Assembly (NCBI GenBank): GCA_030645735.1
Contig: JAUSNP010000004.1
Location: 62,001-126,000, forward strand
DNA from: Candidatus Moraniibacteriota bacterium
GTDB taxonomy: Bacteria; Patescibacteria; Paceibacteria; Moranbacterales; UBA2206
Direction of reading: 5' to 3'
DNA length: 64,000 bases
The position numbers and the translations under genes were made by a program. This document shows, in pieces, positions 42,155-50,535 of the stretch (positions within the stretch are counted from its first letter, which is position 1; every line of letters starts with the position of its first letter). The notes below the pieces were generated by a model, which was not told the DNA's origin, made no database searches, and was given only the letters and a program-made list of their open reading frames with translations.

Positions 42155-43090
42155 TTAGACTAACGGCAAAGAAAAGCTAAACACTGAGCCGATTTCTTCA
42201 ATTGATTGGAACCAAATTCGTCCGCCCAGTTGCTCCACGATGTTTTTAGCAATATATAGTCCTAGACCAGTCCCTTCCGTTTGATATTTGACCGCGTTAT
42301 CACTGCGAAAAAACTTGCTGAAAACTTGCTCCTGCTGTTCTTTGGGAATTCCCACGCCGTTATCTCGGATAGTGAACACCAGAAAGCCTTCATTCACGGC
42401 CAGCCCAATTTCAATTTTGCCTCGATTAGGCGTGTATTTTATCGAATTGCTAAGCAGATTTTCCAGAACCAATTTTATCTTTTCTTTATCCGCTACGACT
42501 ATTGATTTTTTATTCTTTTTGTTTACTATGATATGCAAATTTTTAACTTTTGCCAATGGCAAAAAATTACTAATCGTTTCATCCACAATTTTCACCATAT
42601 CAATTTTTTCTTTTTTCAAAATCAACCGACCTTGATCAATTCTAGTTACATCTAAAAGATCGTTGACTAACCTAGTCATACGCGTAGCCAGAGTGTTGAT
42701 TGTTTCAATTCCTTTGCATTGTTTGGCATCCAATCCACAGCTGAATTTTGACAACAAAAGCTCTGTTTCCCAGCGAATAGCTGAAAGTGGGGTGCGCAAT
42801 TGATGCGAGGCCACGGAAACAAATTCTGTTTTCATCTTGTTGAGCTTGGCCATTTCTTCAACCTGCCGAATGATGGAATTTCCAATAATAAGGATGATTG
42901 AAACCACCAGACTTTCAGCGCCAATCAAGACTTCGGGTTGATCATATATTTGCGAAACAAAATAGGTTGCCGTCATCGCTGCAATAATAACCAACCCCAT
43001 AACGATGAGCAGGAAACTTGGGGTTTTCCAAACACTCACGCCCAGCTCCTCCGCCTGTTTTTTTAAGTCAAAATCATTTACTATTTCCAT
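42155..43090 (-). CDS. Membrane sensor histidine kinase (cluster II)
   Basis: Two membrane helices near the N-terminus (about 25-47 and 55-75) with only a few residues outside, so there is no real extracellular sensor domain. HisKA dimerisation domain has the phosphorylated His96 in VASHQLRTPLSAIRW. The ATPase domain has N box ENLLSNSIKYT, G1 DNGVGIP (243-249) and G2 TEGTGLGLYIAK (271-282). It is the first gene of cluster II. Confidence 0.94.
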   Translation of the reverse strand: MEIVNDFDLKKQAEELGVSVWKTPSFLLIVMGLVIIAAMTATYFVSQIYDQPEVLIGAESLVVSIILIIGNSIIRQVEEMAKLNKMKTEFVSVASHQLRTPLSAIRWETELLLSKFSCGLDAKQCKGIETINTLATRMTRLVNDLLDVTRIDQGRLILKKEKIDMVKIVDETISNFLPLAKVKNLHIIVNKKNKKSIVVADKEKIKLVLENLLSNSIKYTPNRGKIEIGLAVNEGFLVFTIRDNGVGIPKEQQEQVFSKFFRSDNAVKYQTEGTGLGLYIAKNIVEQLGGRIWFQSIEEIGSVFSFSLPLV

Positions 43091-43136
43091 TTTTTATATT
43101 TGTTATTTTAAAATTTTATTTTTATTTCCTACCAAT

Positions 43137-43145
43137 ATTATAGCA
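43137..43145 (-). promoter_or_regulatory. Extended -10 promoter of pilus cluster II
   Basis: TGCTATAAT on the minus strand, about 47 nt before the histidine kinase ATG. Confidence 0.55.
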
Positions 43146-43165
43146 CAAAAAATGATTTTTTGTAA

Positions 43166-43192
43166 CAAAAAACAATCCGCTATGGCGGATTG
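43166..43192 (-). terminator. Terminator of the 143-aa gene
   Basis: CAATCCGC and GCGGATTG (43173-43180 and 43185-43192) form an 8-bp stem; on the minus strand a T-run follows. Confidence 0.85.
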
Positions 43193-43225
43193 CTTCATTT
43201 CTAATATTCTGAAATTTTCAGTGGT

Positions 43226-43657
43226 CTACAGCAGCGTAATTGTCGTCGCCAAATTGGTCTCTTTTTCAAAATGAACATAAGCTTTCATGCCAACCTTGAT
43301 TTCGGAAATCTTCTTATTAGACATGGTGTTGTTAATTTGGGCAATGACAAAAGTCTTGCCATCCTCCATAGGCATCACCTTGGCGGTGCCATCCTCAGCT
43401 TTGATAGTAATGGATTTGGCATCGATTTTTTCTACCGTGCCAGTGATATTGTCATTCATAATTGCTTTGATTTCTGCAGGAATCGCATTGGGATCTTTTT
43501 CAACCACGACATCCTGTTTTGGCGCAACTGCAACTGGAGCTGGTGCGACCGGAGCAATTTCCGGATTAAACGTCTTTTGCGCTAAGAAATAGAAACCAAC
43601 CAAGAAAGCTCCAAACAATACAACTGCGAAAATTATGATTGATTTTTTATTTAACAT
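43226..43657 (-). CDS. Membrane-anchored protein with small beta domain
   Basis: One N-terminal membrane helix (about 7-27), a Pro/Ala/Val-rich linker (about 32-55) and a C-terminal domain of about 75 residues made of beta strands (GTVEKIDAKSITIKAEDGTA, KVGMKAYVHFEKE). It resembles small OB-like extracytoplasmic domains. Function unknown. It shares its direction with the next secreted protein (43690-44703), 32 bp upstream. Confidence 0.75.
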   Translation of the reverse strand: MLNKKSIIIFAVVLFGAFLVGFYFLAQKTFNPEIAPVAPAPVAVAPKQDVVVEKDPNAIPAEIKAIMNDNITGTVEKIDAKSITIKAEDGTAKVMPMEDGKTFVIAQINNTMSNKKISEIKVGMKAYVHFEKETNLATTITLL

Positions 43658-43689
43658 TTTTTTGTTTTAATTTAATTATTTTTACTTTT

Positions 43690-44703
43690 TTAGTTCGGAC
43701 TCACTTCGCGCCAATTTAAGCTTCTTTGACAGTTTTTGCTGCCATTTATTATACCTCTGCAATCTGAACAAGTTTCTCCAGTACAAGTTATTGCCTCACA
43801 ATTAGTTGAAACACAAGCAGGAGCTCTGGAGCCGGTACAAGAAGCTGTTGATCCTCCACTTGATCCATTGCATGTCCAAGGATAGCTAGCTCCTTGCGCT
43901 GGGAAATTAGTGGCATTGAGAGTTGCGCTAGCTGTTCCTGTCGCACAAGCAGTATCGGCTCCCCAGCCAGTAGCTGTGGAAGCATAGATGTGATTAGCCG
44001 TTCCGCAAGAGCCGTTAACTGGAGTGGCATTGATAATTATTGATTTACTACAAGTGCCGGTGCCACCTGGACCAGTCACCGTGATGGTGCAGTTTTCTGT
44101 GCCAGCAGACATATTATTGAATGGTAGGCTTCCGCTAGTGGCAATTGCCACATTAGTTGCTGAAATTGGTCCCGTGCAAGAATACTTAGCGCTAGTCGTA
44201 TTGGCACTTGTCCAAGTCGCGGTTGTGCTGCCAGGAGCGGTCAACGGCCCAACGGGAGAAAATGCGAGAGTGCAGGTTGGAGCTGGTGGAGTAGCAACGG
44301 TATATGTGACGGAATAATTTACAAAATTAGCTGGCGTACATATTCTGCTCCATCCTTGCATAACACAAGTGGGGCTTCCACTTCCCGAAAAGATGGCTGA
44401 GTATGTGCCAGCCACACTCGGAGCTGTCATTGTAACTGACCCACTTGGATATATGGTGTTATATTTTAATACAGTTGCAGTTGCAATGTTTATAGTTACA
44501 TCTAGCCTTGGTACATTTGAATTTGAAGGTGTTGTTACTGATCCATTAGCTACGATACTCTCACCAGGAGCGTATGTTGATTTATTTAAATTAACAGTAT
44601 ATGTGTTTGGACCAGAAACAAATTGAGCCGCATATGCTCCGTGTGAAAAAATCATCCCGAAAATAATCAGCACCAAGATTGCAAATAGTTTTGTATTTTT
44701 CAT
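43690..44703 (-). CDS. Secreted Cys-containing beta-domain protein
   Basis: A signal peptide (about 1-25, ending SHGAYA) precedes three segments: an Ig-like or filamin-like beta domain (NTYTVNLNKSTYAPGESI), a second such domain rich in Thr (CTLAFSPVGPLTAPGST), and the NGSCG...YPWTCNG module with paired Cys that is frequent in CPR secreted proteins. The C-terminus is Cys-rich (CVSTNC, CTGETCSDC). Surface or matrix role inferred. The many Cys fit disulfide formation outside the cell; a thioredoxin-fold protein is encoded at 54319. Confidence 0.82.
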   Translation of the reverse strand: MKNTKLFAILVLIIFGMIFSHGAYAAQFVSGPNTYTVNLNKSTYAPGESIVANGSVTTPSNSNVPRLDVTINIATATVLKYNTIYPSGSVTMTAPSVAGTYSAIFSGSGSPTCVMQGWSRICTPANFVNYSVTYTVATPPAPTCTLAFSPVGPLTAPGSTTATWTSANTTSAKYSCTGPISATNVAIATSGSLPFNNMSAGTENCTITVTGPGGTGTCSKSIIINATPVNGSCGTANHIYASTATGWGADTACATGTASATLNATNFPAQGASYPWTCNGSSGGSTASCTGSRAPACVSTNCEAITCTGETCSDCRGIINGSKNCQRSLNWREVSPN

Positions 44704-44744
44704 AAAATATTTATTAGAAAGATTTATGTTTATTTTATGATTTT

Positions 44745-44753
44745 ATTATACCA
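44745..44753 (-). promoter_or_regulatory. Extended -10 promoter of the secreted protein
   Basis: TGGTATAAT on the minus strand about 42 nt upstream of the ATG. Confidence 0.5.
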
Positions 44754-44756
44754 CAT

Positions 44757-44861
44757 TTTCATGAAACATGAAGCATGGAACATGCAACATGTAGCACGAG
44801 TCAAAAAAAACCTGCCAAAGCAGGTTGTTTCATGTTATATGTTTCGTGTTATATGACGTAC
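44757..44861. repeat. CATGAAACATG repeats flanking a terminator
   Basis: Units catgaaacatgaagcatgga acatgcaacatg on one side and gtttcatgttatatgtttcg on the other side, around the hairpin at 44803-44826. The two halves are roughly inverted, so the whole stretch could fold back on itself. Confidence 0.6.
44803..44826 (-). terminator. Terminator of the nucleotidyltransferase gene
   Basis: AACCTGC and GCAGGTT stem with loop of four, followed by eight T on the minus strand. Confidence 0.88.
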
Positions 44862-45794
44862 CTATTTCAACTCAGCCAATCTTTCCTGAAACTTTTCAAA
44901 AACCTTTGGACTCTGCGGATTTGGCAAAAACACCAAGGCTTCATCGGTAGCGATAATCATACTGCCATTTTGCTTGGTTCTGGCGTCATTTAGAATTCTT
45001 TGGGTTTGCCATTTTTTCAAACCTTGCTCAATCCAATCAGCTTTTAGAACTTTTTCTCCAATTTTCCGCAGTGTTTTGGCTAGCCTGCTATCATGTACTA
45101 ATTTTTCACCTGGAATTGAATGCAAAGCATAGTTTATTTTATATTTTGCAATCCAAGCATTTTTCCACTGGAATTTTTTAAAGGTCTTATAGCCAAAAAT
45201 TGGAACTAGAAAAGAATATTCCGAAGCCGAGAAAACATCTTTTAGATTTATTTCCAAAGACTTGCTGGTTATAAAATAATTCAAACACACTCGATCTTTG
45301 ATTTTTTGGCCATAGCGCCGCCTGCCCAACAAATGTACCACTAATGTCACTAGGGTTCGACCAGTGAAGATTTTACCTTTTTTCAAAACTACCAAAAAAT
45401 CCAAATCACTTGCCCGCTCCGTATTCTTCATCGCCAATCGCCCTGTCACAGCCACTCCTCGCACGAATGGCACGAACCGCAACCAGAAAACCACCCCTCG
45501 CACAATCCGGAATTTCTGCTCAGCAATCTTATTCCGCTCAATCCGTTGCTCAACCAAATCACGCCTGCCACGCAAAAAATAATAACCCTGAAATTCCTCA
45601 GTAAATTTCTGTAGCTTTTCATTTTCCAATTCAGCAACAACATTCGTCAAAGAAAATTCATCTTTTGTTAACATGCGTTCATCATTCGTCATTCTCGTCA
45701 GGTATTTCCAAATCTCAAAAGCCGTCATCGGATAATCCATAACATCATAATACGCCAGTGTGGTTAGTATGTATTTCGAAAGATTGTTGTCCAT
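44862..45794 (-). CDS. Nucleotidyltransferase-fold protein with N-terminal helix-turn-helix
   Basis: Residues about 1-75 look like a winged helix (YILTTLAYYDVMDYPMTAFE). The middle has the polymerase-beta-type signature VTGRLAMKNTERASDLDFLVV (position about 115-135) with an S-D-x-D pair of metal-binding residues. The C-terminal half is alpha-rich. Similar proteins are frequent in CPR genomes without a known function. A toxin-antitoxin MNT-type role is possible, but no HEPN partner lies next to it. Confidence 0.72.
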   Translation of the reverse strand: MDNNLSKYILTTLAYYDVMDYPMTAFEIWKYLTRMTNDERMLTKDEFSLTNVVAELENEKLQKFTEEFQGYYFLRGRRDLVEQRIERNKIAEQKFRIVRGVVFWLRFVPFVRGVAVTGRLAMKNTERASDLDFLVVLKKGKIFTGRTLVTLVVHLLGRRRYGQKIKDRVCLNYFITSKSLEINLKDVFSASEYSFLVPIFGYKTFKKFQWKNAWIAKYKINYALHSIPGEKLVHDSRLAKTLRKIGEKVLKADWIEQGLKKWQTQRILNDARTKQNGSMIIATDEALVFLPNPQSPKVFEKFQERLAELK

Positions 45795-45819
45795 TTTTTT
45801 AATCTCAATGTAATAGTGA

Positions 45820-45850
45820 GCAGATTCCGGCTCAAGGCCGGAATGACAGA
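45820..45850. repeat. GATTCCGG...CCGGAATGACA hairpin repeat
   Basis: gattccggctcaaggccgg followed by aatgacaga forms a short hairpin. Its end ggaatgaca matches the larger repeat at 53976-54052. Confidence 0.65.
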
Positions 45851-45884
45851 GCCGAACTTCAAAAATATTCCGCGCCTTGGCGTT

Positions 45885-46082
45885 AGTGCGTTTCTAAATT
45901 CCAGATTATGAGCGTTAAAAAATTTCATACTAGCAATCCTTTAGCGTTCTTATTGGAATTTTAGCGAACAAGTTGAAAATTTGTCTTGGTATGCAGCTGT
46001 GCGGCCTTTTTCTTTTTTGCCACTTTTCTTTTGGGAAAAGAAAAATGGCGTACTGATTTCTTTGCTGCCAAAGAAAATGGAC
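45885..46082. repeat. Composite repeat, copy A
   Basis: Three blocks: 45885-45966 (ends ttggaattttagcga), 45970-46053 (aagttgaaaatttgtcttgg onward) and 46057-46082 (tttctttgctgccaaagaaa and 6 more). All three recur at 60952-61350: the first and third in the opposite orientation, the second in the same orientation with one mismatch over 84 bp. The 294-bp gap 45795-46088 holds no supported gene. Confidence 0.9.
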
Positions 46083-46088
46083 GCCCTG

Positions 46089-48938
46089 CTAAATATACTT
46101 CGCCGTCCAACTCTTCTTCACATGTTTCAGCTTATCTGGTGTTCCAGCATAAACAACCTCACCACCTTTGTCACCACCATCTGGTCCGATATCAATCACC
46201 CAGTCAGAATTGCGAATCACATCAACATTGTGCTCAACCACCAGCACTGAATTGCCCTTATCCACCAGTGCATCTAATACACCTAGGAGTCTTTTTACAT
46301 CATCAAAATGCAAACCGATGGTTGGTTCATCTAAAATATACAAGGTTTTACCAGTTGATTTGCGTGAAAGTTCCGTGGCCAGCTTGATTCTTTGCGCTTC
46401 ACCGCCGGAAAGATTGGTGGCGCTTTGACCGAGCTTCAAATAACCCAAACCGACTTGTTCCAAGGTGGAAAGCTTTTCTACAATCAAGGGTGATTTTTTG
46501 AAAAAGCGCAAAGCATAGGACACACTCATATCCAAAACTTCAGCGATGTTCACACCTTGATACTCAATGTCCAGCGTCTTGGGATTATATCTTGTCCCAC
46601 CACAAGATTCACATTTCACATACATATCCGGCAACAAGTGCATTTCAATCTTCTTGGTGCCATCTCCTTGGCAAACTTCGCATCGTCCACCCTTCATATT
46701 AAAACTAAAACGACTAGGGGTGTAGGCGCGATTTCTCGCTTCCTCAGTTGAGGCGAATAAATCCCGAATCAAAGAGAATACACCCGTATAGGTGGCGGCG
46801 TTTGATCTTGGCGTTCGCCCAATCGGTGCCTGATTGATACTAATGACCTTGTCCACATTATCTAGGCCTTTGATTTTCTTATGCGCCCCTGGAGTTTCTT
46901 TGCAATTGAAAAAATGTCTGGACAGCGCCTTAGCTAAAATATCAGAAACTAGAGATGATTTACCAGATCCAGACACGCCCGTGATAGAAACAAACTTGCC
47001 TAGCGGGATTTCCACATCAATATTTTTCAGATTATGCTCCGTGGCGCCAATGATTTCGATTGATTTCTTGTTGCCCTTTCTATAAGTTTTCTTTTCTGAC
47101 ACCTTTTTCTTGCCTATCAAATATTGCGCCGTGGAAGTTTTTGAATTCAATAGTTTTTTGAAATCGCCTTGAAAAATAACTTCGCCACCTTCTTCGCCAG
47201 CGCCTGGCCCCATGTCAATAATCCAATCAGCCTTGCGGATGATGTCTTCATCATGTTCGACCACAATCAAAGAATTGCCAGCTTCTTTCAAGAGTTGCAT
47301 AGTATTGATCAATTTTTCTGTGTCGCGATTGTGCAGTCCAATGGACGGCTCATCTAAAACATAGGTGATGCCCATCAATTCTGAACCAATCTGAGTGGCC
47401 AATCTGATTCTTTGCGCTTCACCGCCAGAAATTGAATTAGCGCCACGAGAAATTGATAGATATTCCAAGCCAACATTGATCAGCGCCTCAGTTTTCAATT
47501 TCATTTCTTTTACTAACGGCGCGGCGATGTCTCGCCTTGTCCGATCAACTTTCAAATTTGTTTCCACGCTATTCAAAAACGCCATAAATTTTCCAAGATC
47601 CACACTCACCACATCATCAATGGACTTGTCATCAATCATCACGGCTAAAAATTCATCTTTGAGTCTCTTGCCTTCGCAAGCTGGGCAAACTTTTTCCAAC
47701 ATGTATTTCTCCAAATCACTGCGAACATAGTCGGACGCCGCTTCTTGGTATTTTTTCTTGATCATTGGAATCACGCCCTCAAAAATCACCCGCACTTCTT
47801 TCATTCCGCCCATATCACCTTTTTGTTCAATCAAAATTTCCTTGCGCTCTGGGCCAAAGAAAATGATATCGATGGCTTCTTTAGATAGTTTTTTCACTGG
47901 CGCATCAATAGAAAAACCATATTCCTTGCCTAGCACTTCCAAAATGTTCATATAATTGCCTTGCCCGCCCAATCGGCCATTGGATTTGCTCCAAGGCAAA
48001 ATTGCCCCTTCAGATAAAGAGAGATTTTTATTAGGCATCACTAGGTCAATATCCACTTCTTTGGTTATGCCTAAACCAGAACAGTGATCGCAAGCCCCTT
48101 CCGGGCTATTGAAAGAAAAGTGTCTTGGAGTTATTTCCGAAATTCGCGTGTGACATTCATGACACACAAAGTCTTTGTTATAAAATCGGTCTTCCTCGCC
48201 AATGACCGCTACAATAATTGAGCCATTGCCAACCTTGAGACCTGTTTCAATTGAATCCACAATTCGCTCTGAATCAGGATTTTTGTGCTTCACCACAATC
48301 CGATCAATCACCACTTCAACAGCGCTCTCAAACTGATCGCTGGCAATTGCAATCGCCTCAGTCACCAACATGATTTTGCCATTGAACCGCACGCGTGCAT
48401 AACCAATCTGGCTAATACTACGCAAAACCTCTTTAGAATTTTTGCTTGTCTCTTTGATTTTGGCCAAAATTGCCACCTGAGTGTTTTCCGGAAAACTCAA
48501 AATGTCCTGCAACATTTCTTGGTTGCTTTTTCTCACCATTCCCGTTCCGCATTTGGGACAATGGGGTGCGCCAATCTTGGCAAACAAAACACGCAAATAA
48601 TCATAAATCTCCGTGAGTGTTCCCACAGTTGAACGCGGAGAACGACTCAGGCTTTTCTGATCAATCGAAATAGTCGGACTCAAGTTTTCAACCTTGTCTA
48701 CATCCGGCTTAGCCCCCACGTCCAGAAACTGTCGTGCATAGGATGACATGCCTTCTAGATATCTACGATTGCCTTCGGCATAAACCACATCAAAAGCCAA
48801 GGATGATTTCCCTGAGCCAGAAAGCCCCGTCACCACCACCAATTGGTCTCGAGGGATATCAATATCTACATTTTTAAGGTTATTTACCTTAGCTCCACGA
48901 ATTATGATCTTGTCTCGAACTTTAGAAGATTTATTCAT
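46089..48938 (-). CDS. uvrA: UvrA excinuclease subunit, paralogue 1
   Basis: UvrA recognises DNA damage as a dimer and loads UvrB. Two ABC ATPase modules are present: Walker A GLSGSGKS and GVSGSGKS, signature ISGGEAQRIRLA and LSGGEAQRIKLA. Zinc cysteine sets occur in HCPKCG, CHECH, CDHCSG and CEVCQG/CESCGG. Length 949 fits UvrA. It is clearly different from the second UvrA (50951-53893), for example in the first zinc region. No palindrome inserts are apparent. Confidence 0.95.
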   Translation of the reverse strand: MNKSSKVRDKIIIRGAKVNNLKNVDIDIPRDQLVVVTGLSGSGKSSLAFDVVYAEGNRRYLEGMSSYARQFLDVGAKPDVDKVENLSPTISIDQKSLSRSPRSTVGTLTEIYDYLRVLFAKIGAPHCPKCGTGMVRKSNQEMLQDILSFPENTQVAILAKIKETSKNSKEVLRSISQIGYARVRFNGKIMLVTEAIAIASDQFESAVEVVIDRIVVKHKNPDSERIVDSIETGLKVGNGSIIVAVIGEEDRFYNKDFVCHECHTRISEITPRHFSFNSPEGACDHCSGLGITKEVDIDLVMPNKNLSLSEGAILPWSKSNGRLGGQGNYMNILEVLGKEYGFSIDAPVKKLSKEAIDIIFFGPERKEILIEQKGDMGGMKEVRVIFEGVIPMIKKKYQEAASDYVRSDLEKYMLEKVCPACEGKRLKDEFLAVMIDDKSIDDVVSVDLGKFMAFLNSVETNLKVDRTRRDIAAPLVKEMKLKTEALINVGLEYLSISRGANSISGGEAQRIRLATQIGSELMGITYVLDEPSIGLHNRDTEKLINTMQLLKEAGNSLIVVEHDEDIIRKADWIIDMGPGAGEEGGEVIFQGDFKKLLNSKTSTAQYLIGKKKVSEKKTYRKGNKKSIEIIGATEHNLKNIDVEIPLGKFVSITGVSGSGKSSLVSDILAKALSRHFFNCKETPGAHKKIKGLDNVDKVISINQAPIGRTPRSNAATYTGVFSLIRDLFASTEEARNRAYTPSRFSFNMKGGRCEVCQGDGTKKIEMHLLPDMYVKCESCGGTRYNPKTLDIEYQGVNIAEVLDMSVSYALRFFKKSPLIVEKLSTLEQVGLGYLKLGQSATNLSGGEAQRIKLATELSRKSTGKTLYILDEPTIGLHFDDVKRLLGVLDALVDKGNSVLVVEHNVDVIRNSDWVIDIGPDGGDKGGEVVYAGTPDKLKHVKKSWTAKYI

Positions 48939-49014
48939 GTGTATGTAAATATAGTAAGATTTAAACTCTAGTTAAACATTTTAGGGCATTTTCTTGGGTT
49001 TGTAAAGGACTAAG

Positions 49015-49052
49015 TAGAGACGAGTCCGCCAGCTGGCGGACTCGTCTCTACC
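49015..49052. repeat. GTAGAGACG palindrome with nested TCCGCCAGCTGGCGGA core
   Basis: gtagagacgagtccgccag (49015-49033) followed at once by its exact complement (49034-49052). The core at 49026-49041, tccgccagctggcgga, is found again inside uvrC at 49207-49222. Confidence 0.92.
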
Positions 49053-49062
49053 TGTGAAAAAA

Positions 49063-50475
49063 TCAAATAAATTCGCTTTTACGCACCTTACGATGATATG
49101 TTATCGCAAATCGATGCGCTTCATCCATAATAGTCTTGATCAAATTCTTATCGTCTAAAATATTTTTAATTTCTTTTGAAAATTTAGTTATTGATAATTC
49201 ATTGGATCCGCCAGCTGGCGGAGGAAATTGGAAATTGAGATTTTTACGAGTCTTGCCTTTTGCAACACCGACTATTGGTATAGCAAAACCCAATTTACTC
49301 AGAAGATCAGCTGCCATATTGACATGTCCAGCACCACCATCTAGCAAAATCAAATCTGGTTGCGTCCAAGCATTGTTGAGTCGTCGCGACAAAACCTCTT
49401 GCATCATGGCCACATCATTGGCACCCTCGACAGTTTTGATTTTGAATTTGCGATATTCTTTTTTGTTCGGCTCGCCGTTCTCAAAAACCACCATTGATCC
49501 CACAGCCTGTTGGCCAGAGATGTTTGAGATGTCATAGGCTTCGATTCGAAATTTATCTGTGCCCCCGTAGAGACGAGGCAATGCCTCGTCTCTACCGCTT
49601 GAAATTAAGGCAACATCTTGAATATGTTGAAGGGCAAAAATCTTGTTCCTCACCTCCGTCGCTTTCTCAAATTCTTCTTTCTTGGCCAATGCTGACATTT
49701 CTTTTTCCATTTTCTTCAACAAGCTTTTTTTCTTGCCCTCCAAAATCATCTGAATACCTCGAATATTTTTGGCATAATCCGCCTTGGAAATCGCCCCCGC
49801 ATACGGCCCTGGGCAACGCCCCAATTGAAAATCCAGACAACCTTTTTCCGTTTTATTTTTACTCGAATGAAACGGAAAAATCTTCCGTACAATCTTCAAT
49901 GCGATTTCCATTTGTTTTTTGGAAGTGTATGGACCGAACAATCGTGAAACGTGGATCGTGGATCGTGGATCACCTTGCTTTGCGTTCCACGTTTTGCGTT
50001 TTGCATTTTGCGTTTTGCGTTCCACGTTTTGCGTTCTACGTTTTGCGTCTTCCAGATCTGTTTTTCTCACAATCATCACTTTCGGAAACTCCTCTTTTGT
50101 AATCACAAAATACGCATACGACTTGTCATCCTTGCCCAACACATTATATTTCGGCTGATGCTTCTTGATCAAATTAGCTTCCAAAATCAACGCCTCCAAA
50201 ACACTCTCCGTTTCTTGCACCTCAATGTCCGCCACTTGCGCAATCATCATCTCAATCGGCCTCAAAGAAATCCCTTCATTTCCTCTTCTCCCTTTGGGAG
50301 AAGGTGCCCGAAGGGCGGATGAGGGCAAAGCGGAGGCAAAATACGACCCGACCCGGCTCCTCAAACTCGTCGCCTTGCCCACATATATAATTTTGCCTTT
50401 CGCATCACGGAAAATATACACCCCCGGAACTTGAGGTAAATCCTTTACTTTTTCATTTATATTTGCTACTTTCAT
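49063..50475 (-). CDS. uvrC: UvrC excinuclease subunit, lacking the HhH domain
   Basis: UvrC makes both incisions around the lesion. The GIY-YIG nuclease domain has GVY (18-20) and YVG (31-33); the UVR motif lies at about 255-290; the RNase H-like nuclease has YDISNISG (314-321), LILLDGGAGH and DEAHRFAITYHR. The protein stops at residue 470, right after this last motif, with no C-terminal helix-hairpin-helix domain; typical UvrC is about 600 aa. At least four segments look like repeat inserts (about 47-70, 143-176, 293-305, 417-424), so the core is only about 390 aa. All keep the frame. Confidence 0.93.
   Translation of the reverse strand: MKVANINEKVKDLPQVPGVYIFRDAKGKIIYVGKATSLRSRVGSYFASALPSSALRAPSPKGRRGNEGISLRPIEMMIAQVADIEVQETESVLEALILEANLIKKHQPKYNVLGKDDKSYAYFVITKEEFPKVMIVRKTDLEDAKRRTQNVERKTQNAKRKTWNAKQGDPRSTIHVSRLFGPYTSKKQMEIALKIVRKIFPFHSSKNKTEKGCLDFQLGRCPGPYAGAISKADYAKNIRGIQMILEGKKKSLLKKMEKEMSALAKKEEFEKATEVRNKIFALQHIQDVALISSGRDEALPRLYGGTDKFRIEAYDISNISGQQAVGSMVVFENGEPNKKEYRKFKIKTVEGANDVAMMQEVLSRRLNNAWTQPDLILLDGGAGHVNMAADLLSKLGFAIPIVGVAKGKTRKNLNFQFPPPAGGSNELSITKFSKEIKNILDDKNLIKTIMDEAHRFAITYHRKVRKSEFI
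49207..49222. repeat. TCCGCCAGCTGGCGGA palindrome inside uvrC
   Basis: A perfect 16-bp palindrome in frame, encoding PPPAGGS on the minus strand. The same 16 bp form the core of the intergenic palindrome at 49015-49052. Confidence 0.88.
49567..49595. repeat. GTAGAGACG palindrome inside uvrC
   Basis: gtagagacgaggca (49567-49580), one base, then the exact complement (49582-49595). It is the same family as the intergenic copies and encodes GRDEALPRLYG between the UVR motif and the second nuclease domain. Confidence 0.9.
49945..50050. repeat. GTGGATC and GCGTTTTGCGTTCCACG repeats inside uvrC
   Basis: gtggatcgtggatcgtggat is followed by repeated gcgttccacgttttgcg-type units. Encodes Lys/Arg/Thr/Gln/Asn-rich residues (KRRTQNVERKTQNAKRKT) that standard UvrC lacks. 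Confidence 0.8.
50280..50336. repeat. CTCCCTTTGGGAGA-type element inside uvrC
   Basis: ttctccctttgggagaaggt followed by gcccgaagggcggatgagg. Encodes SSALRAPSPKGRRG. A related element sits in the second uvrA at about 53094-53137. Confidence 0.8.
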
Positions 50476-50535
50476 AGTATTAGAATAAACTTATTCAATG
50501 TCCTTTTCACTAATATACTTCGAGGAGGTGCACCT

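Noticed and set aside
45981..46250. Open frames in the composite repeat (both strands)
   Set aside because: The frames at 45981-46250 and 61203-61385 are translations of the same repeat (AVRPFSFLPLFFWEKKNG) with unrelated ends. They are repeat shadows, not genes.
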